64,000 nucleotides of DNA. Origin: Pedobacter rhodius (lineage in GTDB: Bacteria > Bacteroidota > Bacteroidia > Sphingobacteriales > Sphingobacteriaceae). The translations under genes were made by a program, and so were the position numbers. The stretch spans positions 806,001-870,000 of the forward strand of contig NZ_JAPWGL010000001.1 of the NCBI RefSeq assembly GCF_027213645.1, given 5' to 3'. Numbering within the stretch: the first letter of the stretch is position 1; the number at the start of each line of letters is the position of its first letter. The notes beneath the pieces are model-generated. The model was given only the letters and a program-made list of their open reading frames with translations, was not told the origin of the DNA and searched no databases. Below, in pieces: positions 27,230 to 36,430 of the stretch.

Positions 27230-30073
27230 ATGAGAAAAATTCTTACCCTTTTACTTACCGCTGTATTTTTATTAGCCTTTCCAGTTTTTAGTTTTTCACA
27301 AAATGTCCGTTACCAGAAAACGGATAACGGTGTAATTATACGTCCGGTTAACGGTGATGAAAGCAGCGGTAAACAAATTAAGCTGGAGGTGGTCAGCGAT
27401 AAAATCATCCATGCGGTGATTAGCCCTGAAGGATTTTTTTCGCTGGAACCGGGTTTGATGGTTGTCCCGGTTAAATCCAAGCCTGAGTTTACCGTTTCAG
27501 AAGCCGGGGCATACATACAGCTCAACACCCGGTCACTTATGGTAAAGGTTAATACAACAACCGGTCAAATCCTCTACCAGGATTTATCGGGTAAAAGCAT
27601 CCTCGAGGAGAAAGCAGGGATTTCCCGTTCATTCCGTGCGGTTTCAAACGGTGGGGAAGCAAGTTATGAGCTTAAGCAGGTTTTCAGTTCCCCTGCAGAT
27701 GAATCGATTTACGGATTGGGCCAGCACCAGGACGATATGATGGACTATAAAGGCAAGCAGGTTTTATTGCTGCAGAACAATACCGATGTGGCCATCCCTT
27801 TTCTTTTGAGCAATAAGCACTACGGCATCCTCTGGGACAATTACTCGATTACCAAAGTCGGCGATACAAGAGATTATCAGCCGCTTTCAAGCCTGCGCCT
27901 GTTTTCCAGAGAAGGAAACGAAGGCTGGCTGACGGCAAATTATGAAAACAGGAAAAGCGGCGGGGCAAGCCTAAAACGTGCGGAATCAGACATCGACTAT
28001 TCTTTTCTGAGCGATATGAAGAAATTCCCTGACAGCTTTAAAATGGCAAATGGACTTGTAAAGTGGGAAGGCAAAATCGCTTCGGGTTATTCCGGTCTTC
28101 ACCACTTCAATGTGAAGTACGCGGGCTACATCAAAATGTGGGTAAACGGGGAGCTGCTGGTGGATAAATGGCGGCAGGCCTGGAACCCGGGCAGTGCGGT
28201 TGTAGGCGCCGAAATGCAGAAAGATAAAAAATATGATATCAGGATAGAATGGTTGCCCGATGGGAATGAATCATACCTTTCGGTTAAATGTTTAACACCC
28301 ATCCCCGAGTGGGAAAAGAATCAGTATGCCTTTTCATCTGAATCGGGCGATGCGGTAAATTACTACTTTGTATCGGGAAATGATGCGGATGAAGTCATCA
28401 GCGGTTACCGTACGCTTACGGGCAAAGCGGTGCTGCTGCCCAAATGGGCAATGGGTTTCTGGCAAAGTCGGGAACGGTACAAAACCCAGGAAGAACTTTT
28501 GGGGGTGGTTAAGGAATTCAGAGACCGTAAAATACCGATAGACAATATTGTGCTGGATTGGCAGTACTGGAAACCGGATAGCTGGGGCACACACGAATTT
28601 GATAAAAGCCGTTTCCCGGACGCAGATGGGATGATTAAAACGTTACACGATACCTACCATACCCGTTTGATGATTTCGGTATGGCCGAAGTTCTATACCG
28701 GCAATGCCAATTATGAGCTGATGAATAAGAACGGCTTTTTGTACAAACACAATATTGCCGATGGCAGAAAAGACTGGCTGGGCTACCAGTCGACCTTTTA
28801 TGATGCTTTTAATCCCGAGGCCCGAACGCTGTTCTGGGATTTGATGGACAAAAAGCTATATAAAAAAGGCATCGATGCCTGGTGGATGGATGCAACCGAA
28901 CCGGATATCCATTCTAACCTTCCGATTTGGGAACGGAAATACAACATGACCCCAAACTACCTGGGTTCGGCGACAAAATATTTCAATGCCTTTCCGCTGC
29001 AAAACTCGAAAGGGGTTTACGAAGGGCAGCGGAAGGCAAACCCGAACGAGCGGGTATTTATCTTAACGCGTTCAGCTTATGGGGGGTTGCAAAGATATGC
29101 GGCGGCGACCTGGAGCGGCGATATCGCCTCGAGGTGGGAAGATATGAAATCGCAGATTTCAGCAGGACTGAATTTCTCGCTGTCGGGTTTACCTTACTGG
29201 ACGATGGACATCGGCGGTTTCTCGGTAGAGCGCAGGTATGAAAAGCCGAATGATAAAGACTTAAAAGAGTGGCGGGAGCTGAATACGAGGTGGTACCAGT
29301 TCGGGGCTTTTGTTCCGCTGTTCAGGGGCCATGGCCAGTTCCCTTACCGGGAGGTGTATAATATCGCACCGGAAGACCACCCGGCTTACCAGAGCATCCT
29401 GTATTACAACAAACTGCGCTACCGCCTGATGCCTTACATCTATTCGCTTGCCGGGGCCACTTATCAAAAAGATTATACGATAATGCGAGGCCTGGTGATG
29501 GATTACGGAACAGATGGGAAAGTAAAGGATATAGGCGATGAGTACCTATTCGGCCCTTCGCTGCTGATAAACCCGGTGTATGAATACGGGGCAACGAGCA
29601 GGAAGGTTTACCTTCCGGAAGGGAACGGCTGGTATGATTTATATACGGGCAGGCACACAAAAGGCGGGCAGACGATAAAGGCAGATGCACCGTATAACCG
29701 GATGCCGGTTTATGTTAAGGCGGGTTCGGTTATCCCTTATGGCCCGGAGCTCCAGTATACCGATGAAAAACCTGCAGATGCGATAACCTTATATGTTTAT
29801 GGCGGACAAGACGGAATGTTTACGCTTTACGAAGATGAAGGCACGAACTACAACTATGAAAAAGAGGAGTATGCCACAATAAACTTTAACTATAGCGAAA
29901 AAAGTAAATCACTGACGATATCGGAACGTAAGGGCAATTACAAAGGAATGCTAAAAGACAGAAAGTTCCATATTGTTTACATCAGCGAAAAGAAACCAAT
30001 TCCATTAAACTTTAACCAGAAACCAACCAAAACCATCCAGTATAATGGCAACCAAATTATAACCAGATTTTAA
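27230..30073 (+). CDS. GH31 alpha-xylosidase-type enzyme with PA14 insert
   Basis: A large GH31 enzyme of 947 residues, leader ending VFSFSQ. After the N-terminal beta-sandwich a PA14 domain is inserted (about 260-355, with WEGKIASGYSGLHHF and YAGYIKMWVNGELLVDKW). Xyloglucan alpha-xylosidases of Cellvibrio and Bacteroides share this layout. The barrel carries nucleophile Asp554 in WWMDATEPD and acid/base Asp631 in WSGDIASRWE. It should remove alpha-1,6-xylose from the non-reducing end of xyloglucan oligosaccharides. The start at 27230 gives the cleanest leader; ATG at 27209 adds seven residues. Its GC content is visibly higher than in flanking genes, and this creates long shadow frames. Confidence 0.88.
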   Translation: MRKILTLLLTAVFLLAFPVFSFSQNVRYQKTDNGVIIRPVNGDESSGKQIKLEVVSDKIIHAVISPEGFFSLEPGLMVVPVKSKPEFTVSEAGAYIQLNTRSLMVKVNTTTGQILYQDLSGKSILEEKAGISRSFRAVSNGGEASYELKQVFSSPADESIYGLGQHQDDMMDYKGKQVLLLQNNTDVAIPFLLSNKHYGILWDNYSITKVGDTRDYQPLSSLRLFSREGNEGWLTANYENRKSGGASLKRAESDIDYSFLSDMKKFPDSFKMANGLVKWEGKIASGYSGLHHFNVKYAGYIKMWVNGELLVDKWRQAWNPGSAVVGAEMQKDKKYDIRIEWLPDGNESYLSVKCLTPIPEWEKNQYAFSSESGDAVNYYFVSGNDADEVISGYRTLTGKAVLLPKWAMGFWQSRERYKTQEELLGVVKEFRDRKIPIDNIVLDWQYWKPDSWGTHEFDKSRFPDADGMIKTLHDTYHTRLMISVWPKFYTGNANYELMNKNGFLYKHNIADGRKDWLGYQSTFYDAFNPEARTLFWDLMDKKLYKKGIDAWWMDATEPDIHSNLPIWERKYNMTPNYLGSATKYFNAFPLQNSKGVYEGQRKANPNERVFILTRSAYGGLQRYAAATWSGDIASRWEDMKSQISAGLNFSLSGLPYWTMDIGGFSVERRYEKPNDKDLKEWRELNTRWYQFGAFVPLFRGHGQFPYREVYNIAPEDHPAYQSILYYNKLRYRLMPYIYSLAGATYQKDYTIMRGLVMDYGTDGKVKDIGDEYLFGPSLLINPVYEYGATSRKVYLPEGNGWYDLYTGRHTKGGQTIKADAPYNRMPVYVKAGSVIPYGPELQYTDEKPADAITLYVYGGQDGMFTLYEDEGTNYNYEKEEYATINFNYSEKSKSLTISERKGNYKGMLKDRKFHIVYISEKKPIPLNFNQKPTKTIQYNGNQIITRF

Positions 30074-30203
30074 ATTCAGAAAAATGATAAGTTCTGTCTA
30101 AATTTCGGCAGATCAGGCAAGATTGTACTATTGCTAATTATAACCCAACTTAATAAATTACAGATACTGTAATATTGATATTTAATAAAATACAAAATAA
30201 AAT

Positions 30204-32957
30204 ATGATGAAGAAGCTGCTTTTTATGTTCCCGGCTATTTTTTTTGCACTGAATGTGCATGCACAAGACACACAATACCAGTATTTATCTGGTAAAGATA
30301 AAGACCATATGGTTACCTGGGATTTCATGGTCAATACCGGGATGAAAAGCGGTGTTTGGTCTAAAATTGGCGTGCCTTCCAATTGGGAACAACAGGGTTT
30401 CGGAAGTTATAACTACTATAAAGATACGCAAAACCCGGAAGAAACAGGACAGTACAAATACAAGTTCAATGTCTCAAAAAGCAATGCCGGCAAAGCAGTA
30501 TTTATTGTTTTTGAGGCAGCTATGACAGATGCTGAAGTAAAAATCAACGGAAAATTAGCTGGGCCTATACATCAGGGCGGATTTTATACTTTTCAGTACA
30601 ATATTACTTCATTACTAAATTTTGAAGGTGAAAACCTGCTGGAAGTAAGAGTAAGCAAACAATCTGCCGACCCATCGGTAAATCGTGCCGAAAGAAAAGC
30701 CGACTTCTGGCTATTTGGGGGTATTTTCAGGCCTGTATACCTGAAAATTTTACCAAAGGCACACTTAGACAGAATTGCAATTGATGCGAAAGCGAATGGC
30801 GGTTTTAGTCTGGATGCTTTTACAGAAAATGCGCCTGTAGGTTCATTTTTAAAAGCCAGGGTACAGAAATTAAATGGCGAAAATGTTGGAACTGAAATTT
30901 CGTCTAAAATCACATCGGTTGAAAATGCCACAAATCTTAAGGGTTGGTTTAAAGATGTAAAATTATGGAGCCCTGAGTCGCCGAATTTGTACCAGGTAGT
31001 TGTTTCTTTAAGTGATGCCAATGGCAAACTTATCCACCGTATTAAACAAAAATTCGGTTTCAGAACAGCAGAACTCCGTGCACATGATGGTTTTTATGTA
31101 AACAATAAGAAAATCATTTTCAAGGGCGTTAACCGCCATAGCGAGTGGCCTGAATCGGGGAGGGCTTTAAGCAAGACGCTCAACATCGAAGATGTAAAAC
31201 TCATTAAAGAAATGAACATGAACGCGGTGCGCATGTCGCATTATCCACCTGATCCGAGCTTTTTAGATGCGTGCGATTCGCTTGGTCTTTTTGTAATCGA
31301 CGAACTAACCGGCTGGCAGGCAAAATACGATACCGAAGTGGGTACTAAGCTGGTAAAGGAACTGGTGACCCGCGATGTTAACCATCCATCTATCGTAATA
31401 TGGGCAAATGGTAACGAAGGCGGTTTTAATTATGATTTAGACCATCTTTACGCAAAATATGATAACCAAAGCCGCTTGGTTATCCACCCCTGGGAAAAAT
31501 TTAACGGTACCGATACCAAGCACTATCCTGATTATAACTACGTAGTAAATTCTGCTTTATATGGAAAGGATGTGTTTTTTCCGACAGAATTTATGCATGG
31601 CTTACATGATGGCGGACATGGAGCCGGTTTGGATGATTTTTGGTCGGCGATGATGAAACACCCCTATGCGGCAGGTGGTTTCTTATGGTCTTTTGCAGAT
31701 GAAGGTGTAACCCGTTTAGATAGGAATGGTAAAATGGATATTCAGGGTAATGCAGCCCCAGATGGTATTTTAGGTCCGCACCGCGAAAAAGAAGGTAGTT
31801 TTTATACCATAAAAGAAATATGGTCGCCCGTACAAATTACTTTAAAAAACCTGCCCGTAAATTTCGACGGAAAGATACCGGTAGAAAACCAGTATTTCTT
31901 TACTAATCTGAATCAATGCCGTTTCGAATGGCGCCTGGCTAAACTACCTGCCCCGGGTGCAAATAGCCAGGCTACCACAACAGCATCAGGGAAATTAACA
32001 GGCATTGGCTTAATGCCCGGCGACAGAGGCCTACTTAGCCTGCCACTACCCGCTAGCTGGAAGTTTAATGATGTTTTATATTTAACCGCTTTCGACCCAT
32101 ACAATAAAGAAATTTTTACCTGGAGCTGGCCAATTAAAACGCCAACTGCGCCGGTAACGACCGGTGTTGCAGCAAAATCTAAAATCCAGGTATCGGAAAC
32201 CAATAAAACATTAAGCCTTAATGTTGATGGCATTGTTTATAATTTTGATAAAAAAACAGGCTATATCCAAGGCGTAACAAATAAAAAATCGGAGATTTCG
32301 ATATCTGGCGGTCCGGCTTTGGCAGGTGTTAAATGCGAGTTGAAAGAATTTAAAAATTATGCTTCAGGTGATGATTATATTGTAGAGCCTGTTTATAATA
32401 ACGAAGCGAAATTTAAAGTGAAATGGATTTTTTCATCTGGTAAAGATGTAAAACTCGATTACGAATATTCAGGTCAGGGGGAAGCAGATTTTATGGGTAT
32501 TACTTTTAACTACCCTGAAGAAAACATTACCGGGATGAAATGGGCAGGCAATGGTCCTTACCGGGTCTGGAAAAACAGGTTGAAGGGTACAAAATTCGGG
32601 GTTTGGGACAGTGATTTCAACAATACAATAACCGGAGAAAGCTGGAAATATCCTGAATTTAAAGGCTACTATTCTGACGTTTACTGGGTAACTATAAAAA
32701 ATAAACAATCGCCTTTTACGGTATATACAACGAATAAGGGAACATTTTTTCAGATGTTGAAACCCCTGAAAGCAGCAGGTGCAACCAATAACAATACCAC
32801 ACCACCATTTCCTGACGGCGATTTAGGCTTTTTAGATGCGATAAGTCCTATAGGAACAAAATTCCAGTCGGCAGAAAAACTTGGTCCTCAAAGCCAGAAA
32901 AACATGCAGCTGAATTATACCTGGAATAAAGGAAGTCTCTGGTTCGATTTTAATTAA
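30204..32957 (+). CDS. GH2-family beta-galactosidase-type enzyme
   Basis: A 917-residue GH2 enzyme with leader MMKKLLFMFPAIFFALNVHAQ. Domain order: N-terminal jelly roll (VPSNWEQQGFGSYNYY, 55-70), immunoglobulin-like domain, TIM barrel with GVNRHSEWPESGR, MNAVRMSHYPPDP, acid/base Glu405 in WANGNEGG, and nucleophile Glu462 in PTEFMHG, then C-terminal beta domains including a Bgal-small-N-like region (from about 660). Removal of beta-galactose from xyloglucan side chains fits the locus; beta-glucuronidase or beta-mannosidase activity is less likely from the motifs. It follows GH31 by 130 bp and is probably cotranscribed. A strong terminator comes directly after its stop. Confidence 0.87.
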   Translation: MMKKLLFMFPAIFFALNVHAQDTQYQYLSGKDKDHMVTWDFMVNTGMKSGVWSKIGVPSNWEQQGFGSYNYYKDTQNPEETGQYKYKFNVSKSNAGKAVFIVFEAAMTDAEVKINGKLAGPIHQGGFYTFQYNITSLLNFEGENLLEVRVSKQSADPSVNRAERKADFWLFGGIFRPVYLKILPKAHLDRIAIDAKANGGFSLDAFTENAPVGSFLKARVQKLNGENVGTEISSKITSVENATNLKGWFKDVKLWSPESPNLYQVVVSLSDANGKLIHRIKQKFGFRTAELRAHDGFYVNNKKIIFKGVNRHSEWPESGRALSKTLNIEDVKLIKEMNMNAVRMSHYPPDPSFLDACDSLGLFVIDELTGWQAKYDTEVGTKLVKELVTRDVNHPSIVIWANGNEGGFNYDLDHLYAKYDNQSRLVIHPWEKFNGTDTKHYPDYNYVVNSALYGKDVFFPTEFMHGLHDGGHGAGLDDFWSAMMKHPYAAGGFLWSFADEGVTRLDRNGKMDIQGNAAPDGILGPHREKEGSFYTIKEIWSPVQITLKNLPVNFDGKIPVENQYFFTNLNQCRFEWRLAKLPAPGANSQATTTASGKLTGIGLMPGDRGLLSLPLPASWKFNDVLYLTAFDPYNKEIFTWSWPIKTPTAPVTTGVAAKSKIQVSETNKTLSLNVDGIVYNFDKKTGYIQGVTNKKSEISISGGPALAGVKCELKEFKNYASGDDYIVEPVYNNEAKFKVKWIFSSGKDVKLDYEYSGQGEADFMGITFNYPEENITGMKWAGNGPYRVWKNRLKGTKFGVWDSDFNNTITGESWKYPEFKGYYSDVYWVTIKNKQSPFTVYTTNKGTFFQMLKPLKAAGATNNNTTPPFPDGDLGFLDAISPIGTKFQSAEKLGPQSQKNMQLNYTWNKGSLWFDFN

Positions 32958-32967
32958 ACAACGAGTT

Positions 32968-33005
32968 GCAGTCAGACGGATTAGCCGTCTGACTGCGCTT
33001 TTCTC
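32968..33005 (+). terminator. Strong Rho-independent terminator after GH2
   Basis: A perfect 12-bp stem GCAGTCAGACGG / CCGTCTGACTGC with a 5-base loop (32968-32996), followed by GCTTTTCT. It separates the enzyme operon from the SusC/SusD operon. Confidence 0.88.
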
Positions 33006-33554
33006 CAAGAAGATTGAGAAGCGGGTATGTTGACATATTCCTCAATCGTCATGCTCGCGCCTGCCTTCCGCAGGCAGGAATTTTATTTTGCGATACAAGT
33101 TTCAACGTTATTGCCTGTGCGCCACAGACCATTGAACAGAACAGGTTATTAAACAGAATTCAAAATTAAATCAATTAGAAATGTCACTATAATTTTTACT
33201 CTTAAGTGTTTGATTTTAAGTTAATTATACATCTGTTAACATTTGTTCTATAAAGATTAACAATCCTATCGCAATTATTGTATTACACCTGTTACTTTCA
33301 CCATTGAAATTTAACCAGGCCACTGGAAATTTAAACTAACCAAATATACTATCCAATTTTCGGCACTGCATAAACATTGCAATGCGGATATCGGTAGTTA
33401 TAAACAAACAAAATAACTAACCAAATTAACCAAACAACATGGACATTTTTACTACAGAAACCAAACTGTTTCCTTCTCATCGATTGCTGATTTTTCATTT
33501 TCAGTACAGCTCGTCAGTTATCTGATTTCTTTAACCATTAACTCTTATAATAAC
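33006..33554 (+). other. Long regulatory gap before the first SusC
   Basis: The stretch holds a second hairpin with a T-rich tail (CCTGCCT / AGGCAGG, 33060-33078), a weak copy of the CTGTG-CGC-CACAG hairpin repeat (33113-33130), the candidate HTCS operator (33236-33266) and a leader of roughly 250 bases. Inside that leader a 28-codon frame begins with ATG at 33439 and stops at 33525. It resembles nothing I know and may be chance or a leader peptide. No other gene is seen. Confidence 0.6.
33236..33266 (+). promoter_or_regulatory. Candidate HTCS operator upstream of the first SusC
   Basis: TTAACATTTG (AACATTT starts at 33238) and TTAACAAT (AACAAT starts at 33259), 21 bp apart. TATTACACCTGTT at 33281 is nearly identical to TATTATACCTGTT after the matching repeat upstream of GH9. 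A weak -7-like TACTTTCA begins 55 bp after the first repeat. Confidence 0.65.
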
Positions 33555-36425
33555 ATGAGAAAGAAAATTACATTTAGGCTTTTAGGGCTTTTTACGTGCT
33601 TTTTCAGCGTAGCATTAACGAAAGTTTCTGCGCAGGAAAAGCCCATAAGGAATGTAAATATCAAGGATAGCGTAATTGCAATCAGCGATTCTGTCTATTC
33701 TAAAAACAGGGTCTACCTGCCCTTCAGCATTCCTGTATCTACAAATCTGTCAACCGTTTCTACGCAGACAATTTACAATGCTACACTATTAAAGCATCCG
33801 GTTAACAGCATTACGAATGCGCTTTCAGGACAATTTGCCGGTTTAAATACACAGCAAAGTTCAGGGCAGCCAGGCTTTGATGCCGTGAGTTTATCGTTAA
33901 GGGGAAGAACACCAATGGTTTTAATTGATGGTATACCCCGTTTAATTACAACAATAACTTTAGAAGAAATCGAATCAGTTACTGTACTGAAAGATGCTAT
34001 GTCGACGGCACTATTAGGTGTTAGAGGTGCCAACGGCGCTTTATCTATAACCACTAAGCAAGGCTACAACGGCAAAGAACGGATATCTTTTACCATCCAG
34101 TCTGCTTCGCAGAGACCGCTGAAAATGCCGCAGGCACTCAATGCATTCAATTACGCATCCTTAAGAAATGAGGCGATTAGCAATGAACTTTCTGTAAATC
34201 CATTTTACAATACAGCATTATTATATACAGCAGCCGACCTTCAGGCATTTAAAGACAGCTCAGATCCGTTAGGACATCCCGATGTAAATTACCGGGATGA
34301 AGTTTTAAACAATAATGCGCCACTTAACCGGTACTCGCTTAATATGAGTGGCGGAAATAAAATGGTAACTTATTATGCAGGCGTAGAACATTTGAAACAA
34401 GACGGACTTTTTAAAAGCACCGATATTTATAATACAAATAATTACCTGGCCAGTTACCTGCTTCGTTCCAACATTAACATTCAAATTAATCCAAAACTAT
34501 CGGGAGGCATACATTTATTTGGACGTATTGGCAATACAAACGAACCTGGTGCAACTACAAACGCAATTTATAGCGCATTACTGACTACGCCCAGCAACTC
34601 ATATCCCATATTTAATCCAAATGGCAGCCTTGCCGGCACAACGAGATTCACAAATAATATTTACGGAATGGCCGTACAATCCGGCTACCGCCAAACATTC
34701 AGACGCGATATCATCTCCGATTTTTATGTAAAAAGAACACTGGATGATGTTACACCGGGTTTGTATGTTAAAGGCCTGGTTTCCTATGCATCCTACCTGA
34801 TTGAAGAAACAAACCGAAGTAAACCAGTTGTGGCTTTTCAAAGAACTGTTTCTTCAGGCGGTGTAGAAACTTACTCAAATGCACTTACTCAACCTGCTCC
34901 CCAAACAAATGTATCAGTCATCAGTACAACAAGCGGACAACCGAATGTAGGGCAGGGACGGCAAGCTTATCTGGAGTTTTCTGCAGGTTATAACCGTACA
35001 TTCAAAGGCCTTCATACGATTGATGCAGCGATAATTGCCAACTATGATAATAATGTTTATGGCACCAACATTCCTTACAGCGTTAAAGGACTTGCAGGAA
35101 AGGCTTCTTATGCATACAATGAAAAATATATAGCAGAATTTGCAGCCGCTTATAACGGATCGAATTACTATCCGGGTAAAAGCCACTATAAAATGGGATT
35201 CTTCCCTGTTGCAGGACTAGGTTGGGTTGTTTCGAAAGAAGATTTTCTTAAAGAAAGCAAAACATTAAATTTTCTGAAATTATCGGCTAACTACGGAAAA
35301 GTTGGAAATGATAATCCAGGTTATTTCTCCTATATCCAGCGCATATTTGGCGGCTCTACAGCATATTTCGGAACAGGGGCAGGAACTGTAGCAACACTTA
35401 ACGAAAGCACACTGGCTAATCCGGATATTACTTATGAATATGCAAACAAGTTAAATGTTAACCTTCAAGGGGCATTTTTCAATAATCAGTTAGGCTTTTC
35501 AGTAGATTATTATAACAATAAATTTAAAGATTTATTAACGCAAAGAGGTAAGAATACGTCGCTGCTTGGTAATTTTTATCCAAATGAAAATATTGGCCGG
35601 AACAAATATGATGGCCTAGAATTTCAATTGTCGTGGCAACAACAGAAGAAAGGAAGTTTTAATTATTTTGTAGCGCTTAACGTTGGCTTTCAACAATCTG
35701 TGGTGGAGTTTTTTGATGAAGTTGATCAACCCTATCCATGGATGCAGCGGACCGGCCAGCGGGTTGGCCAGTCGTTTGGTTACGTGGCTGACGGGCTTTA
35801 TCAATCTCAGGCTGATATAGCAAATTCAGCCAAAAACGGCGTAGCTACTTTCCTGGGTTATACCCCTCAGCCCGGCGATATTAAATACAAAGATTTAAAT
35901 GGTGATGGCATTCTCAACCAGTTCGATCAAACCGTTATCGGCAGTAAAAGCCCTTTAACAACCTTTGGTGCAAATCTGGGCTTCAGCTATAAGTTTTTTG
36001 ATTTCAGTGCCTTAGTTCAGGGGGTAGCCAATTATACGGTTAACCTTAGCAACAACAACTACTTTGAATTTCAAAATGGCGGTCTTGGAAACGCCTTTTC
36101 ACAACATCTCGATCGTTTTACACCTGCAACGGCTGCCACGGCAACCTATCCGCGTTTGAGCATCGGATTTAATCAGAATAACCATACTTTTTCGAGCTAT
36201 TGGCTCAGAAGGGCGGATTACATCAGGCTTAAAAATATTGAACTGGGTTTTACCGTTCCCGCACGTCTGACAGGTATTTTAAAAATAAGTTCGATACGGG
36301 TTTTTGCAAATGGTACCAATTTATTCACAGCGACCAAGCTGAAAGGCAATTTAGATCCTGAAGTACCTACCGATGCATACCCTTTGCAAAAGCTTTATAA
36401 CCTGGGCGTTAACGTAAAATTCTAA
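33555..36425 (+). CDS. SusC/RagA-family TonB-dependent transporter, short N-terminus
   Basis: An outer-membrane importer of 956 residues with leader ending LTKVSAQ. The plug has GQFAGLNTQQSSGQPGFD, PMVLIDGIPR and VLKDAMSTALLGVRGANGAL; the barrel ends YNLGVNVKF. Unlike the other two SusC proteins here it lacks the carboxypeptidase-D-like domain, and I cannot find a VVVxGY-type TonB box between the leader and the plug (residues 28-75). How it couples to TonB is therefore unclear. It is followed 5 bp later by its SusD partner and preceded by the candidate HTCS operator. Import of xyloglucan oligosaccharides is inferred from the locus. Confidence 0.9.
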   Translation: MRKKITFRLLGLFTCFFSVALTKVSAQEKPIRNVNIKDSVIAISDSVYSKNRVYLPFSIPVSTNLSTVSTQTIYNATLLKHPVNSITNALSGQFAGLNTQQSSGQPGFDAVSLSLRGRTPMVLIDGIPRLITTITLEEIESVTVLKDAMSTALLGVRGANGALSITTKQGYNGKERISFTIQSASQRPLKMPQALNAFNYASLRNEAISNELSVNPFYNTALLYTAADLQAFKDSSDPLGHPDVNYRDEVLNNNAPLNRYSLNMSGGNKMVTYYAGVEHLKQDGLFKSTDIYNTNNYLASYLLRSNINIQINPKLSGGIHLFGRIGNTNEPGATTNAIYSALLTTPSNSYPIFNPNGSLAGTTRFTNNIYGMAVQSGYRQTFRRDIISDFYVKRTLDDVTPGLYVKGLVSYASYLIEETNRSKPVVAFQRTVSSGGVETYSNALTQPAPQTNVSVISTTSGQPNVGQGRQAYLEFSAGYNRTFKGLHTIDAAIIANYDNNVYGTNIPYSVKGLAGKASYAYNEKYIAEFAAAYNGSNYYPGKSHYKMGFFPVAGLGWVVSKEDFLKESKTLNFLKLSANYGKVGNDNPGYFSYIQRIFGGSTAYFGTGAGTVATLNESTLANPDITYEYANKLNVNLQGAFFNNQLGFSVDYYNNKFKDLLTQRGKNTSLLGNFYPNENIGRNKYDGLEFQLSWQQQKKGSFNYFVALNVGFQQSVVEFFDEVDQPYPWMQRTGQRVGQSFGYVADGLYQSQADIANSAKNGVATFLGYTPQPGDIKYKDLNGDGILNQFDQTVIGSKSPLTTFGANLGFSYKFFDFSALVQGVANYTVNLSNNNYFEFQNGGLGNAFSQHLDRFTPATAATATYPRLSIGFNQNNHTFSSYWLRRADYIRLKNIELGFTVPARLTGILKISSIRVFANGTNLFTATKLKGNLDPEVPTDAYPLQKLYNLGVNVKF

Positions 36426-36430
36426 TCATC

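Noticed and set aside
28927..29690. Long antisense and alternative-frame ORFs inside GH31
   Set aside because: They lie fully within a well-supported GH31 frame and arise from its higher GC content.
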